Below, in pieces: positions 11,425-23,481 of a stretch of 64,000 bases of DNA (position 1 is its first letter; each line of letters opens with the position of its first letter). The stretch is from assembly GCA_022419385.1 (NCBI GenBank), contig JAJUBI010000004.1, positions 3,515,286 through 3,579,285 of the forward strand, read 5' to 3'. Below the pieces are notes generated by a model, which did not search any database, had not been told where the DNA came from, and saw nothing but the letters and a program-made list of their open reading frames with translations. Position numbers and translations under genes: made by a program. The DNA comes from Paraconiothyrium sp. Pb-2020 (lineage: Eukaryota > Ascomycota > Dothideomycetes > Pleosporales > Didymosphaeriaceae).

Positions 11425-12072
11425 GCAATGGTTTGACTGATTCGCTTCCTTCTAAGACGGGCTATCTCGTGATAGCGCGTGTCTTGTCTTGCCTTTCTTT
11501 ACGGGGTACTCCAGGATATCCCTGTTACACTTTTGGTTTTTGACGGTTAATATGGTGTTCGATATCTCTCTTGCGTTTGCTGCTTACTGCTCTCCCGTTT
11601 CCCTAGCTTAGGTTGAGACCCTAAGAGCCCTACTTATTCACGCTTTTGCATTAATTATTCCCCTTCGATTCTCTATTGATGATCCCCGCTATCCCGTTCC
11701 GGTGATGATGCTCACATGGATGACCCCGTGCTCCGAGCCTTATATTAAATTCGCCTTGCAGGCTTGCAGAACGACCGTTTCGCTTCACACGGAGCGATAT
11801 AGCTATGCCGTTTGGGAGGAAGGAGCAGAAGAAATCACGATGGACCTGGCTGGTTTCTTTGCGGAAAGAGAAGAGCTTTCGATATCGCACCTTCCGGCAC
11901 CAGGCCAAGCGGGAGATAGGAAATAGGAATTGTGACTGGACTTTGCAACCGCGCTTCTACTCACATGTACTATACATTCCCACAATTAGGAGTCTAGGAC
12001 AATCTCGCTGGGTGGAGGTCCGCATTTTCCTCTTCGCAAACACGATGTATTCGACGTCATGGCTACTTCTGC
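11425..12072. other. Convergent intergenic region
   Basis: This 648-bp region lies between the F-box gene stop and the end of the broken membrane-protein gene. Overlapping open frames of 74-158 codons occur on both strands (for example 11805-12281 plus) but none resembles a known domain. I see no RNA gene. Confidence 0.4.
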
Positions 12073-13400
12073 TTATCGTTTCGATGTTTCACCAAGTTCG
12101 GTCGTCCCGTGATTCGCCTCCATATCAGGGTCATTGCTCGGCACATCACACTCTACAGAAATGCCCGTGTCTTCAACCTCCTGTATGTGATTCGATGCCT
12201 CGGTTTCCACTGGTATGTCTATACCGTCTATCTCGTGAACGTGACCATCGTCGATCTCAACGGCATATGGCTCCTTTTTAATCGTCTGCCCATCTAGTTC
12301 CGGTTTATCAGAGTACGCTTCAACTCGCAGCTTGTTTTTCTTCCCGGCCCTCCTCGTCAAGAGCAAGGTCCCGAAAATAGCCAGTAAGAGCGTGACACCG
12401 AGACCAACGCCCACGCCAATGCCTATTTTCGACTGGGAACTGAGCTCTGTGCTCGGGGCCGGGAAAGCCCCAGCGGAAGACGTGCCAGTGCTAGATGCTA
12501 TGGCTGAGTTAGGCACGGACTTTGACGTGGCGGTCACTTCGACCTTGATAGGCTTCAGCATGAGGACATTTGCTCCTTGCGTGGCCACTTCAAAGCCAGG
12601 CAGCTAAGAAGAAGTGGGCATTACGTCTTTTATCACATCACCTCCCGAGTACACTGAATACCAATTAGGACCATACATGCTGAGAGCTGAAGGAGCGTAT
12701 GAAACTGCAAGCATACCACAAGCCAAGAAAGGCCCATCAAACCATGATAGAGTTTCCGAGGTTCCATAATCGTCGATCATGGTAATGCTGCTCGCTGGCG
12801 TCATAAGCTGTCCCTGCAAGTTCTCCGCACTTGGGCAGCAAAATAATGTCGAGGTGCCGGTTGCAACAGCTACGCTTAAAGGTGTATGTGCATTGGGGCA
12901 GTCAGTGCCTTGATATCTGAACCAACAGTGTGTCGAGCCTGGCAAGCACTTTTCTAGACTTGAAGGTACTTTCATTGTTTCCACAGTCTCTGTGATATAG
13001 GTCCCGGTCCCGGTCCCAGATGTATCTGGATAGGACGTTGTGATCCAAGATCAACGAGTCCAGTAGCTGGTAACATCCGATGGAGCGCTTATCATGCAAT
13101 AGGTCGCGGGTTGTCCTTCTTCAACACGTACGGAAGTCTTTTGGCCATCGTCACATTCAGAGCCGTTCAGGGTACTTAGGGCTACAGGAGTTGAGACGCT
13201 TGCCTCGGAGCGAGGAATTTTCCAGCAGGCAGATGGGTCGAATGTGTAGTCTGACCAAAGTGTGCATCCTTCTGTATATGGAGTGGCGGAGACGACCTGC
13301 ATGGTGTGCCGTCGTGGGGAACGGGATTTGGAGGAGTAAACGTCTCAGTGGAGAGTGAATAAGCTGGACGGTAGGAGTCGGGTTTCTTCCATTTGCTCGT
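12073..13400 (-). pseudogene. Broken single-pass membrane protein with Ser/Thr-rich stalk
   Basis: The reading frame from 13302 to 12073 encodes a Cys-containing ectodomain, then a Ser/Thr/Ala-rich stalk, one membrane helix (KIGIGVGVGLGVTLLLAIFG) followed by a basic stop-transfer RRAGKKNK, and an acidic cytoplasmic tail. This layout is common for fungal wall-sensor-like or ectodomain proteins of unknown function. The frame is interrupted by TGA at 13051-13053 and TAG at 12604-12606. No signal peptide is found; a likely upstream piece (STETFTPPNPVP, about 13310-13350) lies in another frame. The TAG could be spliced out by a 51-nt intron (12604-12654, donor GTGTAC, pyrimidine-rich acceptor). 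I found no convincing intron for the TGA. Decay is the best reading; a mis-assembled or unusually spliced gene is the alternative. Confidence 0.6.
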
Positions 13401-13992
13401 CAGGGCTCATTTCCCAATTTACGATAGCAAGGAACTGGGGTGGGTGGCCAAAAGCGCACACCGCAACACGAAGGTTGAATCCGCCTTTATCCAATGAGAG
13501 TGTGTTATCTGTGACCCTGCATATATGGAATAGGTCAGCAAGATGCTTACTCCAAGGAAAGCCTTTGCTTCCTCTCTTGGCCGCAACGATACTCGTAGTT
13601 CTGCCTATAAGCCAACATGAATTCTTTGTCTTGAAGGTCCCATGAGGACGTTGCCACTATTGCAATTGATGATGATGCGCAGAATAATAGAACAATACTA
13701 GTACCGAAAAGCGCGTCTACCTGATGGAAAAGACACTGTCTTTGCCCTAGATCTTTCGCAGGCAGCTGCTCGATGAAATGGCTGATTTAGTTCTATATCG
13801 CCGTTGACGGACGGTAATGTAGGCTTTCAAGTACACACTCGCTAGCTTGAAAGGAAAACATCGCTTTCCTTTGTGGAAAAGAGGAATTTCTGCAAGGATC
13901 TATGCCGCCTATAGATTCAAAGACTACAGGCTAACCGATCGCCGTTCATGGCTAGTCATTCGGCTCGGACTGCGTCCGTCATGAATCAACTC
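13401..13992. other. Intergenic, no supported gene
   Basis: Nearly 600 bp between the broken membrane-protein gene and the acetate-transporter-family gene. Minus-strand sequence here could include the lost 5' end of the broken gene, but no Met plus hydrophobic leader could be read. No repeats or RNA genes are apparent. Confidence 0.4.
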
Positions 13993-15030
13993 TCACTCTC
14001 TCTTCTCTCCCTCCAAAGCCGCAATCTCCACATCCGTGCTTCCCCAGTAGTGACTTAAATCTCCCACCGGCGGACAAACCCTCCATCGCATCTCCGCCGC
14101 CATAATTACGAATAACATATACCATCCCAGCAATCCCACGATGAAGAGCATCGCTGCGCCAGCCTACTTGTTGTTAGTCTCTCTCCACTCGCCCTATTAT
14201 GTTGAGCTCACCTTCTGCAACCGCAACGCCTTCTGAAAATGCCCATTGCTCAACGCCCAGTACGCGCCCGATAAGATCCACGCCCCAACTGTCACGAACC
14301 CAAAAATGCCTGCGAAAACGAGGTTGATGCGGATGGTGAAGAGCCAAAATGTGCCAAGTGCAAAGCCCCACACCAGGAGATACAGTGCTATTACAGCGTT
14401 CATCTCCTTCGACACTGCACCCGCTGCGGCATCGCCGCCGCCATAGGAAGCTGCGAGACCGAGGGTAGGTAATTGGAGGACGCCGAAGGAGAGCCAGAAG
14501 ACGCAGAAGAGACCGCAGACCTGGAGAAGTAAGAGCTGTTAGCGGATACCAGTATAGTTTGTGGGGAAAAGATGACGGAAGTCGAAGTGGCTATAGTACA
14601 GTTACTTACCATCATGGGAAAGAATTGCGCCTGAATCCAGAGGAATATGGTTGAAAGCAAGAGCAGCACGGGACCGGTAAAGAAGAAGATGCCCACGACT
14701 GCTTGTAACCCAGATGCGCCGCCCCAGCCCATCAGGACCATGCTGAAGGTGAATGTGGAGATTACGAAACTACAACGATGATTAGTCTGGAGAATTCGGG
14801 CCTCAGCAAACTTCGACGTACCCAAGAAAGCCTAAAGGCACGGCATTCGCAAACTGCGCAGCATTCTGGCTTGCGTGCGGAACTTTGGGCGCGAAGTAAA
14901 GTCTCTCGAACTGCTCCGGGCTTAAAGTGATGTTGGTTGTAGTGTGTGTCAATTGGGGCTCAGACTTGGATGCGATTCTGTCGGGTCCGGTCCCATTCAC
15001 GGTGGGCTGTGTGGTTGTTGTGGTAGCCAT
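13993..15030 (-). CDS. GPR1/FUN34/YaaH (AceTr) family acetate transporter
   Basis: This is a plasma-membrane monocarboxylate (acetate) transporter-family protein related to yeast Ato/Ady2. The spliced product has 282 residues. Residues 1-60 are a polar cytoplasmic region rich in Thr. The family signature region follows as FANAVPLGFLGF, a variant of the NPAPLG motif in which the first Pro is replaced by Ala. Six hydrophobic helices follow, including FTFSMVLMGWGGASGLQAVV and WILSGAYWAL. Exons are 14822-15030, 14610-14769, 14212-14520 and 13993-14163, with introns of 52, 89 and 48 nt, all with good donors. The tail is short and acidic/basic. In the family these genes are often induced on acetate and repressed by glucose; nothing in the sequence proves that here. 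Confidence 0.9.
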
Positions 15031-15653
15031 TGTTGCTGTCAGCTTAGAGAACCTTTACAGGTCACACAGCACGGAAGGGTCAGACGTCAGACTTATGTCC
15101 CTTTCCCTACCCTCCTCCATGTCTATCCCCTGCGTACACCCCAGCTACCCCGCCTGCTCACTTCACCGCATCCCACAACCTGGCTTGACATCTGTGCGTC
15201 TGGACGTCTTGGTCGTGCGCCGTATGCATCCCATTCGCTATCTGTGCCTACCCTTGCTTGGTCACGACACGCTACTGGGTGGGTGAATGTGTGGGGCGAT
15301 AGGCCGAGCCGTGGAGGCGGCGTTTCCGCGATTCAGGGACAAGCTTGGTGTTGTGGAGGATGTGGTTCCCCGCTCGTACCTGCACCGTCGGCAATTTACA
15401 GGTTCCCGCTTATTGGTCGCAACCTTGTGGGGGAACTGCCCTAGTCGTCCCTTTCCGACCTCAAGACGGGGTCGAGCATTACTTCGCGATTAGTACAATA
15501 TGTTGCAAGAAGCACACTTTTTCTCGTATGCATTCCTTGTGCAACCTTATAGCTATCTGAGATCATAGATGTACCTAGATATCTCTCGGACTACAGAACC
15601 ACCCAACACCTAATTCCTCATGCGCCTCCCGTAGAGGTTTTTCTCGCACAGCA
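15031..15653. promoter_or_regulatory. Upstream region of the acetate-transporter-family gene
   Basis: This 623-bp stretch lies 5' of the transporter start (minus strand) and downstream of the next minus-strand gene. It includes a pyrimidine-rich stretch on the plus strand at about 15100-15180. Open frames on the plus strand (about 14927-15493) read through the transporter's antisense and have no domain support. No defined operator was identified. Confidence 0.4.
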
Positions 15654-16575
15654 TCACGCTTCTTCTCGTGGCAGTAAAGGCGCCCGCTCATCGTCCTGCA
15701 AACTCTCCCGTTCCTTTCGCAACCTCGCTTTAACATAGAACGTCGTCCATACCGCGATGATACCAGCCAACGGAAATGGGCCAGCCCACCCAACCGCATA
15801 GACAGCAGCGATCGGCAGTCTAAATACCAGAATGGTGAACAGGATGGCGAAGACGTAGAAGTACAGCATCCATACCAGGCTTAGATCGAAAATCATCTGG
15901 CGGAATATCGGGCTGCTATCGTACCTTGCGCCAAATGCTTTGCGGTATTCGATGCCGCCGCCTCCGTCTACCGCGACGACATCTTCGACGATGTAGTAGA
16001 CAGCTGGTCGTAACACGTTGCCGGCTTCGAGACTACCGAAGCGAAAGGGGAGTTGCCAGCCGCTACGGTGGAGCGCCAACGATAGCAGAGTCAGAGTTGC
16101 GACGACGTACATGAGCACCACTGCTGGCAGTGACATCAATCGGATTTGGAAATCGTGGTCATCGTGATCCTTGTCTTCGCGACCGAGTGCAGAAGTGATC
16201 AGGGTGGAGATGATGATCAGAACGAGGAGATACCCCCATTGGAAGATATCGAGAGCATATCGAGGAGAGTTGAGTGGGCGGTACTCTGGTGAAAGCCGAA
16301 TCAGTTTCCAGATTCGATCGATCGTGGCGATGGCAGTGAAGATCCCAAGAACCGCGGTCGGTAACGTTAGGACTGTGAGTGACACGTGTGTTAGCGATCA
16401 TACTTTCTTATGAGCGGTGTCCTGTACCTAGCAAACGGTCTAGCTGTGGCCTCCCATACCACAGGCTGTAGAACAAGCCAAGGTTTATGAAGACGGGCGG
16501 GATGAGTATCACGGTCCAAGCTATCGCAATCGAAGCATAGCGACTGTGGAGACTGTAAGGTAGCTCAGCAATCAT
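15654..16575 (-). CDS. Multi-pass membrane protein, unrecognised family
   Basis: The protein has 288 residues from exons 16428-16575 and 15654-16372, joined across a 55-nt intron (donor GTACAG, acceptor CACAG). About six to seven hydrophobic segments are visible. They include IAIAWTVILIPPVFINLGLF near residue 20, VLTLPTAVLGIFTAIATIDR, WGYLLVLIIISTLITSAL, LPAVVLMYVVATLTLLSLAL, LSLVWMLYFYVFAILFTILVF and VGWAGPFPLAGIIAVWTTFY. A charged cytoplasmic tail follows. An Asp-rich loop (EDKDHDDHD) separates two helices. The layout is compatible with a seven-helix receptor-like or small integral membrane protein of fungi. I do not recognise a motif that fixes its function. It is in tandem with the transporter and HET genes on the same strand. 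Confidence 0.75.
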
Positions 16576-17194
16576 ACTTCTCAAAGGTGCATAAAGCCAG
16601 GGTATTATAAAGAATCAGTTTTCTTGGTACGATGAGTTACAAAAGGTGGTAAGCAGGTCGGTGGTTGGATCCGAGAAGTTCCGAGAGCAACGCTAGTCGC
16701 CAGTGACGCAACAACAATCTCGACAAATATCATATCTAAAAACTCAACTTCAACACTAGATAATAGCGAAGCATGCCCGATCGGGAACCACGAAACCATT
16801 TCGTGGCACTATTACGGATGTTCCTTGTTGGATCTCAGTTTGGAAAAACTTTGATTAGCTTGCAACGGGATGAGCGGACGCCCATACTGGGATGAGAAGC
16901 TGCGTGATGAGGGTAAGGCTCTGTGATGTGTACATTGAGAGCAAATCGGTTCATGGTATGAGGGATCCGAGCTCGTTGCCTGAATCCCACGGAGCTTTTG
17001 ACAATACTAGTAGCCCCGAGAACGCAGCATTGAGAACCTGTGACAGTATTTGCAGGGTTGGTCGAGGCAGAAATGGGCGGTTGATGAAAGAGTGAAGACT
17101 CCAGCACCCAAATTCAGCAGTGATAATGATACTTAACAGATCCTGATTGCAGAGATATGGCCAACACCTCTCCTCGCTACTCATTCAGATAGGT
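16576..17194. other. Intergenic, no supported gene
   Basis: This 619-bp stretch lies upstream of the membrane-protein gene and downstream of the HET gene. Short open frames on both strands overlap without domain support. No repeat or RNA gene was seen. Confidence 0.4.
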
Positions 17195-19113
17195 TCATCG
17201 AATTTTCACAGTGGTAACGTCCAAACCTTTCTTTTCCCCTTCCATAATTCCATGCACATATGCGTAGCCACGGATACGAACGATACCTTCACCTTCTGGT
17301 CGAAGAACATGTGGATACGCGCTCCCTAAGGCAGCAAATAGAGTGTCACCCGGTTGGGTCGATGATATTGCGCAACCAAGCAGACCGCCTTCAGTGATGA
17401 AGATACTGGACTCAGGATACTCAAAGTCCCAAACCGGCTTTCCGAAAGCATTACCATCTGCGTTTCTCGACTCTTCGAGAGTGTCCGCGGGGATGTACTC
17501 TTCAAGTGCAGAAATACGCTCCTGAAAGACTAGTTGCAGGTACGCCACGAAATGTTGAAGCAACCGGGCATTTTCGGCGATCATTTTCTTCTCGTCCAAC
17601 CCGAATGAAAATGAGACCGCAGCGGCAGTTAGAACTTGCGGATTGAAAGGGGCCGGAAACTTCGATTTCAGCATCTTCAGAATTCGTGACCACAGTTGGC
17701 ACGATTGTTCCCTGCTTTCCGCGGAAGCAATTGCCAGCGTACCGAATATGCTTTCGTTGTAGCTTTCAGCATAATCCAACGTACCAAAATCTAATCCAGA
17801 AAGTGTCAAAATGCTTTCGCCTCGATCCACGCTCCAGATAGGGGTCGTTTCGCCAGCCGGCTTCCACGGTACTCCCGAGGTCAATCGAAAAGGGTTGCGA
17901 AACAGCTTGGGCGTGTGCCACGTGGGCACCCAAGAAGGATCTTCGGTACCTGAAAGGTAATAAAGGACATCCGTGTTTTCAAAGTCCGTAAATGCTGCTT
18001 CCACGCAGTCTCTATATACTTCAGTGAGGGTCTTGCTGTAATCCGGTAGTAACAGATCAGGGCTCTTGTTGAAACGCATCAACCCACGGAGCCCATAGAT
18101 GTAGTCTCGTGAGTCTCCGCAAGAGAAGTTTGACGCCAGGTAAAGCATGAATAACCAACTCTTGGAGTAGCTGATTTCCGCCAGTGACGCTGCCCACCAG
18201 CAATATGCATCTGTGAAACCAAACTTCTGGGAGAATGCTGTTTCCATGATGATGTAACCCGCTACAAGATCGACTCGCTCCCATTCGATCGTTTCATACC
18301 CGCAATGAAGTATACGACTTGCGGAAACATTGACCTCCTGAATAATCCAGACTCTGGTGAAGTATTTGTGAGAATAAAACCAGGCTAAAGCCTCCCACGG
18401 GATGTCTTTGCTGAAGGGACATTCGTTCGGTACTGGAAGCAGTTCTCGCTTCTTTGTGATGATGTCGTAGAGAGGGTCTTTGACTGAGCGCAGATCGCCA
18501 AGTTCGAGCCCAAGCTTATCACAGAGAAAGTCCGAGATGGTTCGGATAGCCTCAATAGCCGCTTTCCCTTGATACTTCCGAGAATCGCGACCGAGCCAGA
18601 TATGAACACTGTCTGCTTTGTGATAGATGGAGCGCATATGTTTGACTTGATGTCCACGTTCCGGTATGTTGAGCTGGTCGATGCTACCAACTAGTCAGAT
18701 TGGCTAGAAATGCGACGGGAGCCCTGGATCAAAAGATTTTCTAGGCGCTCTGTTATACACATGGACACGGTAATCCTATTACTCGTAGCTGAAGACAAAG
18801 TATAAGACGCTTACCACAATGCATCTACCCACAAGAATCTCGATTCGGTCTCGAACCGGAGGTGACAGAGAGCGGCATGGAGATTTGTCGTTGCTTCGAT
18901 TCTTTTTCCGTCGCAGATGAATGATGCCTTCGATTCTACGTTTCCCCAGGTATAAGAGAGCGCCTCATACGGTCGAGGGGTTGCCAAGTCATCTGTATGC
19001 AGCACCACAGAGACGGTGTCGTCTTCCTTGCCTGGCAGCAGCTCCAAAACGCGAAATGAGGTATCCATGGGTAGGTGACCATACCGGTAAGACTGAACAG
19101 GCGCTGAAGGCAT
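17195..19113 (-). CDS. Heterokaryon-incompatibility (HET) domain protein
   Basis: This is a member of the fungal HET family, whose founding members trigger cell death after fusion of genetically different hyphae. The 595-residue product comes from exons 18815-19113 and 17195-18683. The 131-nt intron lies inside the HET core, and splicing yields FLWVDALCIDQLNIPERGHQ. The other hallmarks are YEALSYTWG at about residue 50, the TNLHAALCHLR block, and MRSIYHKADSVHIWLG at about residue 125. After the roughly 150-residue HET domain, the remainder is a long alpha/beta region without a known partner domain (no NACHT, WD40 or ankyrin repeats seen). Such genes are numerous in Pezizomycotina. An allorecognition role for this one is inference only. 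Confidence 0.9.
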
Positions 19114-19805
19114 GACGGCCTTAATCTAGCGGGGAAGGTAGTACGACACTAACGCAACGATGTGGGGATACAGGGATCGGACACGTTACACTTGTATTAC
19201 CATCAGGAAAACCGCCGAAAAGCTCCACTATATAGCCAGACCATATTCATGTTTGGTGAGGCTGCGTCGGAAAGGCTTCAACCAACCGACCAAAGGATCG
19301 CCCTATTCTACGTCTCTGAGCTGGCGACTGTTGTCGGCATGACACAGCGCAATCGCGGAAAAGTAAAAAAATGGGCGACTATGGTGTTGCGAAAGGCAAT
19401 ATGGGGCTGATACGCGAATAACGTTGGGGACCACTGGCCCAATCAATGTTCACGCGCCTCACCGGAATGGCGCGTTCACCGGAAACCAAGGTAAGGCTGC
19501 ACACTGCGCTTGAACTTGTGTGTTTCGTTGGACCACGTAGCTTCCGTGTCCAGATGCGGCCTTCGTGTCTTGCTGATGCAGCGAGATAGGCGTTCGAGGC
19601 GGACTACGTGGTGAACGACTGGGAGACCCCCACTCCGCCAAGCGGACGAGATTGGGGGGCCAGGACGTTGCCCCGCCATACTTGAGACCTCATGTCTCGC
19701 GCGGGCCAGACATCCCCATCGCAATTTTAGCACCCTCTGACCAAAACTCTAAGTTAGCTAATATCATCCTTCCATTCCTGCAAAGCCAAACAGCGCGTGT
19801 TAAAA
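19114..19805. other. Divergent intergenic region
   Basis: This 692-bp region separates the HET gene (minus) and the NIF3-like gene (plus) and must contain both promoters. Overlapping short open frames on both strands show no domain. No defined element was recognised. Confidence 0.4.
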
Positions 19806-20196
19806 ATGGCAACCAAATACAAGCTTGTCTTCTTCGTACCACTGTCTGCTCTTGACGCAGTCAAGAAAGCTGTCTTCGCGACCGGAGCAGGCCGCTATCC
19901 CGGTCCAGGCAACTACACAGAGTGCGCGTGGCAGACCACGGGCACAGGCCAATTCCGCCCGGGCGATACCGCCAATCCCAATATCGGAGAAGTCGGTACG
20001 CTTGAGAAAGTAGAAGAAGCAAGGGTGGAAACTCTGTGTTTAGGCGCGGACGTCACAAAGAAAGCGGTCGAAGCGTTGAAAGAGTATGTATCCGTGCCGC
20101 CTCCATTATAAGAAAATGTCCGCTGATGCGAGTTACGCAAGGTCTCATCCTTACGAGGAGCCTGGGTATGAGGTGTACAAGATCGAGGACTTCTGA
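19806..20196 (+). CDS. Small NIF3-like (NGG1-interacting factor 3) protein
   Basis: The protein has 110 residues from exons 19806-20083 and 20142-20196, split by a 58-nt intron (donor GTATGT). It starts MATKYKLVFFVP, followed by an Ala/Val/Lys helix, a GAGRYPGPGNYTECAW block and a GQFRPGDTANPNIGE block. It ends with the HPYEEPGYEVYKIEDF strand. This matches the compact fungal/bacterial NIF3-related domain (CutA/PII-like ferredoxin fold) found as an insert in full-length NIF3/YqfO proteins. The biochemical role of the stand-alone form is not established. A start nine bases upstream (19797) is possible, but MATKYK fits the family better. Confidence 0.85.
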
Positions 20197-20416
20197 GACT
20201 TTTAACCAGTCGCTCTCTGGGGAACGTGAATATGTTTAAACTATATTACCAAACAATGGCCAACGCATGCCTACCGAAGTAATCACTGGTCTAGCTAGGC
20301 CGCGATAATTTGCGCTGCGAAACTCAAGTTGCCCTCCCCCTCTATGGTATCAAATGCAAACCGTAACCAATGTCGAATCTGTCTAATTCAATCCCCTGTT
20401 TTACAATATGATATCA

Positions 20417-23400
20417 TTACGAAAAATGAAACTCGTCCATAAACTTTCCTTGCTTGCTCCCAAAATCTGGGGAGCCGAGCTTATACTGTGCCCCATACCC
20501 AGTCCCGGCGTACGAGGGACGATACGACTTCTTTAATTCGGCCACCGCAGCGCTGCTCGGTGGCTGCGATCCAAACCCGTCTTCAAATGAAGGGAGATCC
20601 AGCTGGTAGTCTTGCGCTAGCTTCTCCGAATCGTGCGATGTAGTTGAGGTGTTTGATTCGGTGGAGACGTTGCGCTGGTGGAGGGAGGATTGCCGACGTG
20701 GTTGGGATGGTGCGGCGTTTTGTGCGCTGAAAGCGATGTATTGGGATGGGGCAACTTGAGGTGGTGGCGCGTATGACTCCGGCTGCATTTTCGCGGGCAG
20801 TTCTTGGGGCGCGCTTTGAGGTCCTTGGTGCGAGTCGTGCTTCACGTGAGCAGCATTTCGCGGCGTTGGCGGATTCGCAGCCAGGGGGTTTGGAAGGTGG
20901 AAAGTTTTAACAGATTGGAGTGATTGAGGGACATTTGCTCCTACTTTCAAGATAGCAGGAGGGGATCCACGGCTTACAAATGTTGATGCGCGTTCCATAG
21001 GCACGGGCGCACCCTGCTGTGGAGCGGGTCTTGTCGCGGGTGTCAGGGCTGGAGGCGTGAGGATTTGGTTTTGCACTATCGAAGGTGGCTGTTGAAATTG
21101 TGCGGGCTCCTTCTTTGGCTGCATGGGAGGTGTTATAGGAGGCGTATAAGCCTTATATACCGGGCCTCGACTCGGTGACGGGTGTCTGCTATTGGGCGCT
21201 GACATCGATGCATTGTTGGGTGACGCCTCTCTGCTATTAGGCGGCGAGTAGTACCGTTGATACTTATTGAGGGTCGCCGATGCATTCGAATCGTGCGAGG
21301 ACTGAGACAATGCACGAGCTCGAGACTCAGTGTTTGATAGTCGAGGCCCGCGGAAACCAATCGCGAGACTTGGGGGAAGCGAATCGAAGGCAGGAGGTGA
21401 GGGTGCTAACTTTGGAGCCTGCGGCACAGGTACAGCCCTTTGTGCTTCGGTCAATGGCCCGGGGTTGATTGGTTGAACTATCGATGCCGGCGGAGTGAAG
21501 GTCGGAGGGCTCACTGGGGAGTCTCTGTAGGCTGGCATAGATGCGAGGTGTGCTGGAACCTCTGGCGGGCTAACAGGAGTCTCTATCAGGGTGTCGAACC
21601 TTCGGAGTGCAGGCTGCGCTGGGATCTTGTTGTCGGCGGGAAGCTCGGCGACATATCCTGCCGTTAGAGCTGCTTGAGCAAAGGTCTCAACTTGAGGCGA
21701 GGCCGCATCAAGTTCGAACACGAAATTGTTCGAGCTGACCTGAGTGTTGTTCTGCATGGCTGTCGCAGCAGGTTGACTCTTCTTGAGCTGTTGTGTAGGT
21801 TTGGGTGGAGTCGCATACAGTCCTTCCGGACCTACAACCGCAAGGCCTTTTGAGGATGTTTCCCGCATGCTATATTCTGTATGAGGTACTGTGGAGACTT
21901 CTGCGACTGCGCTGTGGCTTTTGGGCATCATAGGGTTGCGCTGTGCCATGATCTTATGAGCTGGGTGCGTGTGCGCCACACCGTGCGGCTGAGCACTAGT
22001 TGCTGACGGAAGGGCGCTATTGTGGGAATGTGCTTTGGAGACAGCGCCAGGTGGCCATGTCTTTGGTTCAGATGGCTTAGAGGTAGCCACTGGAGCTGGT
22101 TGGGCATTCATTTGGGATGTGTCAGAGGTGGTTGTCGGTTTGTGCGCAAACACTGGCACAGCTTGGATTTGGCCATCCATTCGAGTCAGCGACTTCTTCG
22201 TCCGCACTACCTGTGGTTTCTGCGCAGGTGCCAAATTCTGCATATTGATTGACTGTGCTTGGTATATCATGCTGTGCTGCTGCGTGTGGTCGGACCTGCG
22301 TCCCATGATATTCTTGGCTTGTCGAACTGTGGCTGCTTCAGGGCTAACGTTTCGATTTGAGCTTGGTGGTGCGCTCGAGTTGCGGTACCTAGAGCGAGAG
22401 TCCCGCGGAGCTTCAGAAGTAGGCGTTTGTTTTGCGTTCGCAACAGCGTTGGGAGAGGTTTTGGTGACAGCTCCGCTAGGAGGGGCACCTGGCACCGTCT
22501 TTGCTTTGCCGTGCATAGGAGGCCTCAAGAGATTAGACTGTTGTTCCATGTTTTCTTTCAATGACGGCGCAGATTTGTGTGATGTGATAGTCGGTCTAGC
22601 TATCGCGGATGTTGGCTGTCCATGAGATGGAGCAGGGGTGAGGAACATCGAAGGTGGAGGCTCTTTCCCGAGCAAAACTTGATAACACAGTCGCTGTTCA
22701 TCGGGTGACATCGTAGAGAAGAATTGTGTGCCTAGGAAGTTCTCTTTCACTTGCCGAGCGTTCAATTGCCCACGTATTGACTGGATTTCTTTGCCATATT
22801 TCCGACACAACCACAACAGATCCTTTTTGGGATCCCAAAGCAGGTCTCGGCTAGTGCACATGTGAACGGTTGTGTTGACCAGGTAAATTATGTTCAAGCC
22901 TTTGATGTTTGTGATTTTGCCATCTAGGGTAAGCGAAAGCGAGGCCTGGTTCTTGCGAAGGACATCGCTGGGTGGTGTGCCGTGGGAACCTGAACCCCGT
23001 TAGCTTCGTCTCTGTCTCGCGCAAGCCTGTTGTATTACCTGGCGGGATCATTTCTACCTCGATATCCGCGTTCTCAGTGCAACCGGGATCCTTGTATTTC
23101 GGTCCAGTAGATATCAGGAGCTTCGAAGAGAACATGGAGTTCATGTCTCTGGGTAGTCGTACCCTAAAATCATTAAAGGTTATCCGAAGGTCGTTGTTGG
23201 AGGCCATACCTGGGATCAGTCTGTAGTTTCATCTTGATGCGCTGGAAGTCTTTGTCATCGTAAACAATGTGGATGTCAGGTATCTCTCGGCGCGCCCCAA
23301 GGCAGAGCATCGCTAGGCTGCCCATGGCGGCCCAGTTCGTTTTGCGAGCATCGAAGAATCGGCGTAGCCAGCTCGCTGCTGCCAGCAAATTTGGTCGAGG

Positions 23401-23481
23401 TGCGACTTTGTTGTTTTTGCCTTGGCTTCTCTTCCACCTCAAGTAATCATCCACATCATAATACTTCTGATCTTCACCCAT
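20417..23481 (-). CDS. Nucleotidyltransferase-fold-like protein with long disordered tail
   Basis: The 989-residue product comes from exons 23210-23481, 23039-23163 and 20417-22989, with introns of 46 and 49 nt. Residues 1-270 look folded. They contain MGSLAMLCLGARREIPDIHI and later NADIEVEMIPPG, which resemble the G-S ... D-h-[DE]-h ... h-E-h pattern of nucleotidyltransferase folds; one acidic position is His, so catalysis is doubtful. A charged helical block (WDPKKDLLWLCRKYGKEIQS) and MSPDEQRLCYQVLLG follow. From about residue 290 to the end the protein is Pro/Ser/Gln/Ala-rich with no predicted fold and many PPxTP-like repeats, suggesting a regulatory scaffold. I cannot name the family. It shares the 23482-25232 divergent region with ESF1. 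Confidence 0.75.

Noticed and set aside
13051..13140. Introns that would remove the TGA in the broken membrane-protein gene
   Set aside because: The only good donor (GTACGT) with the nearby acceptor changes frame. Other options need poor donors and delete conserved Cys residues or are about 30 nt.
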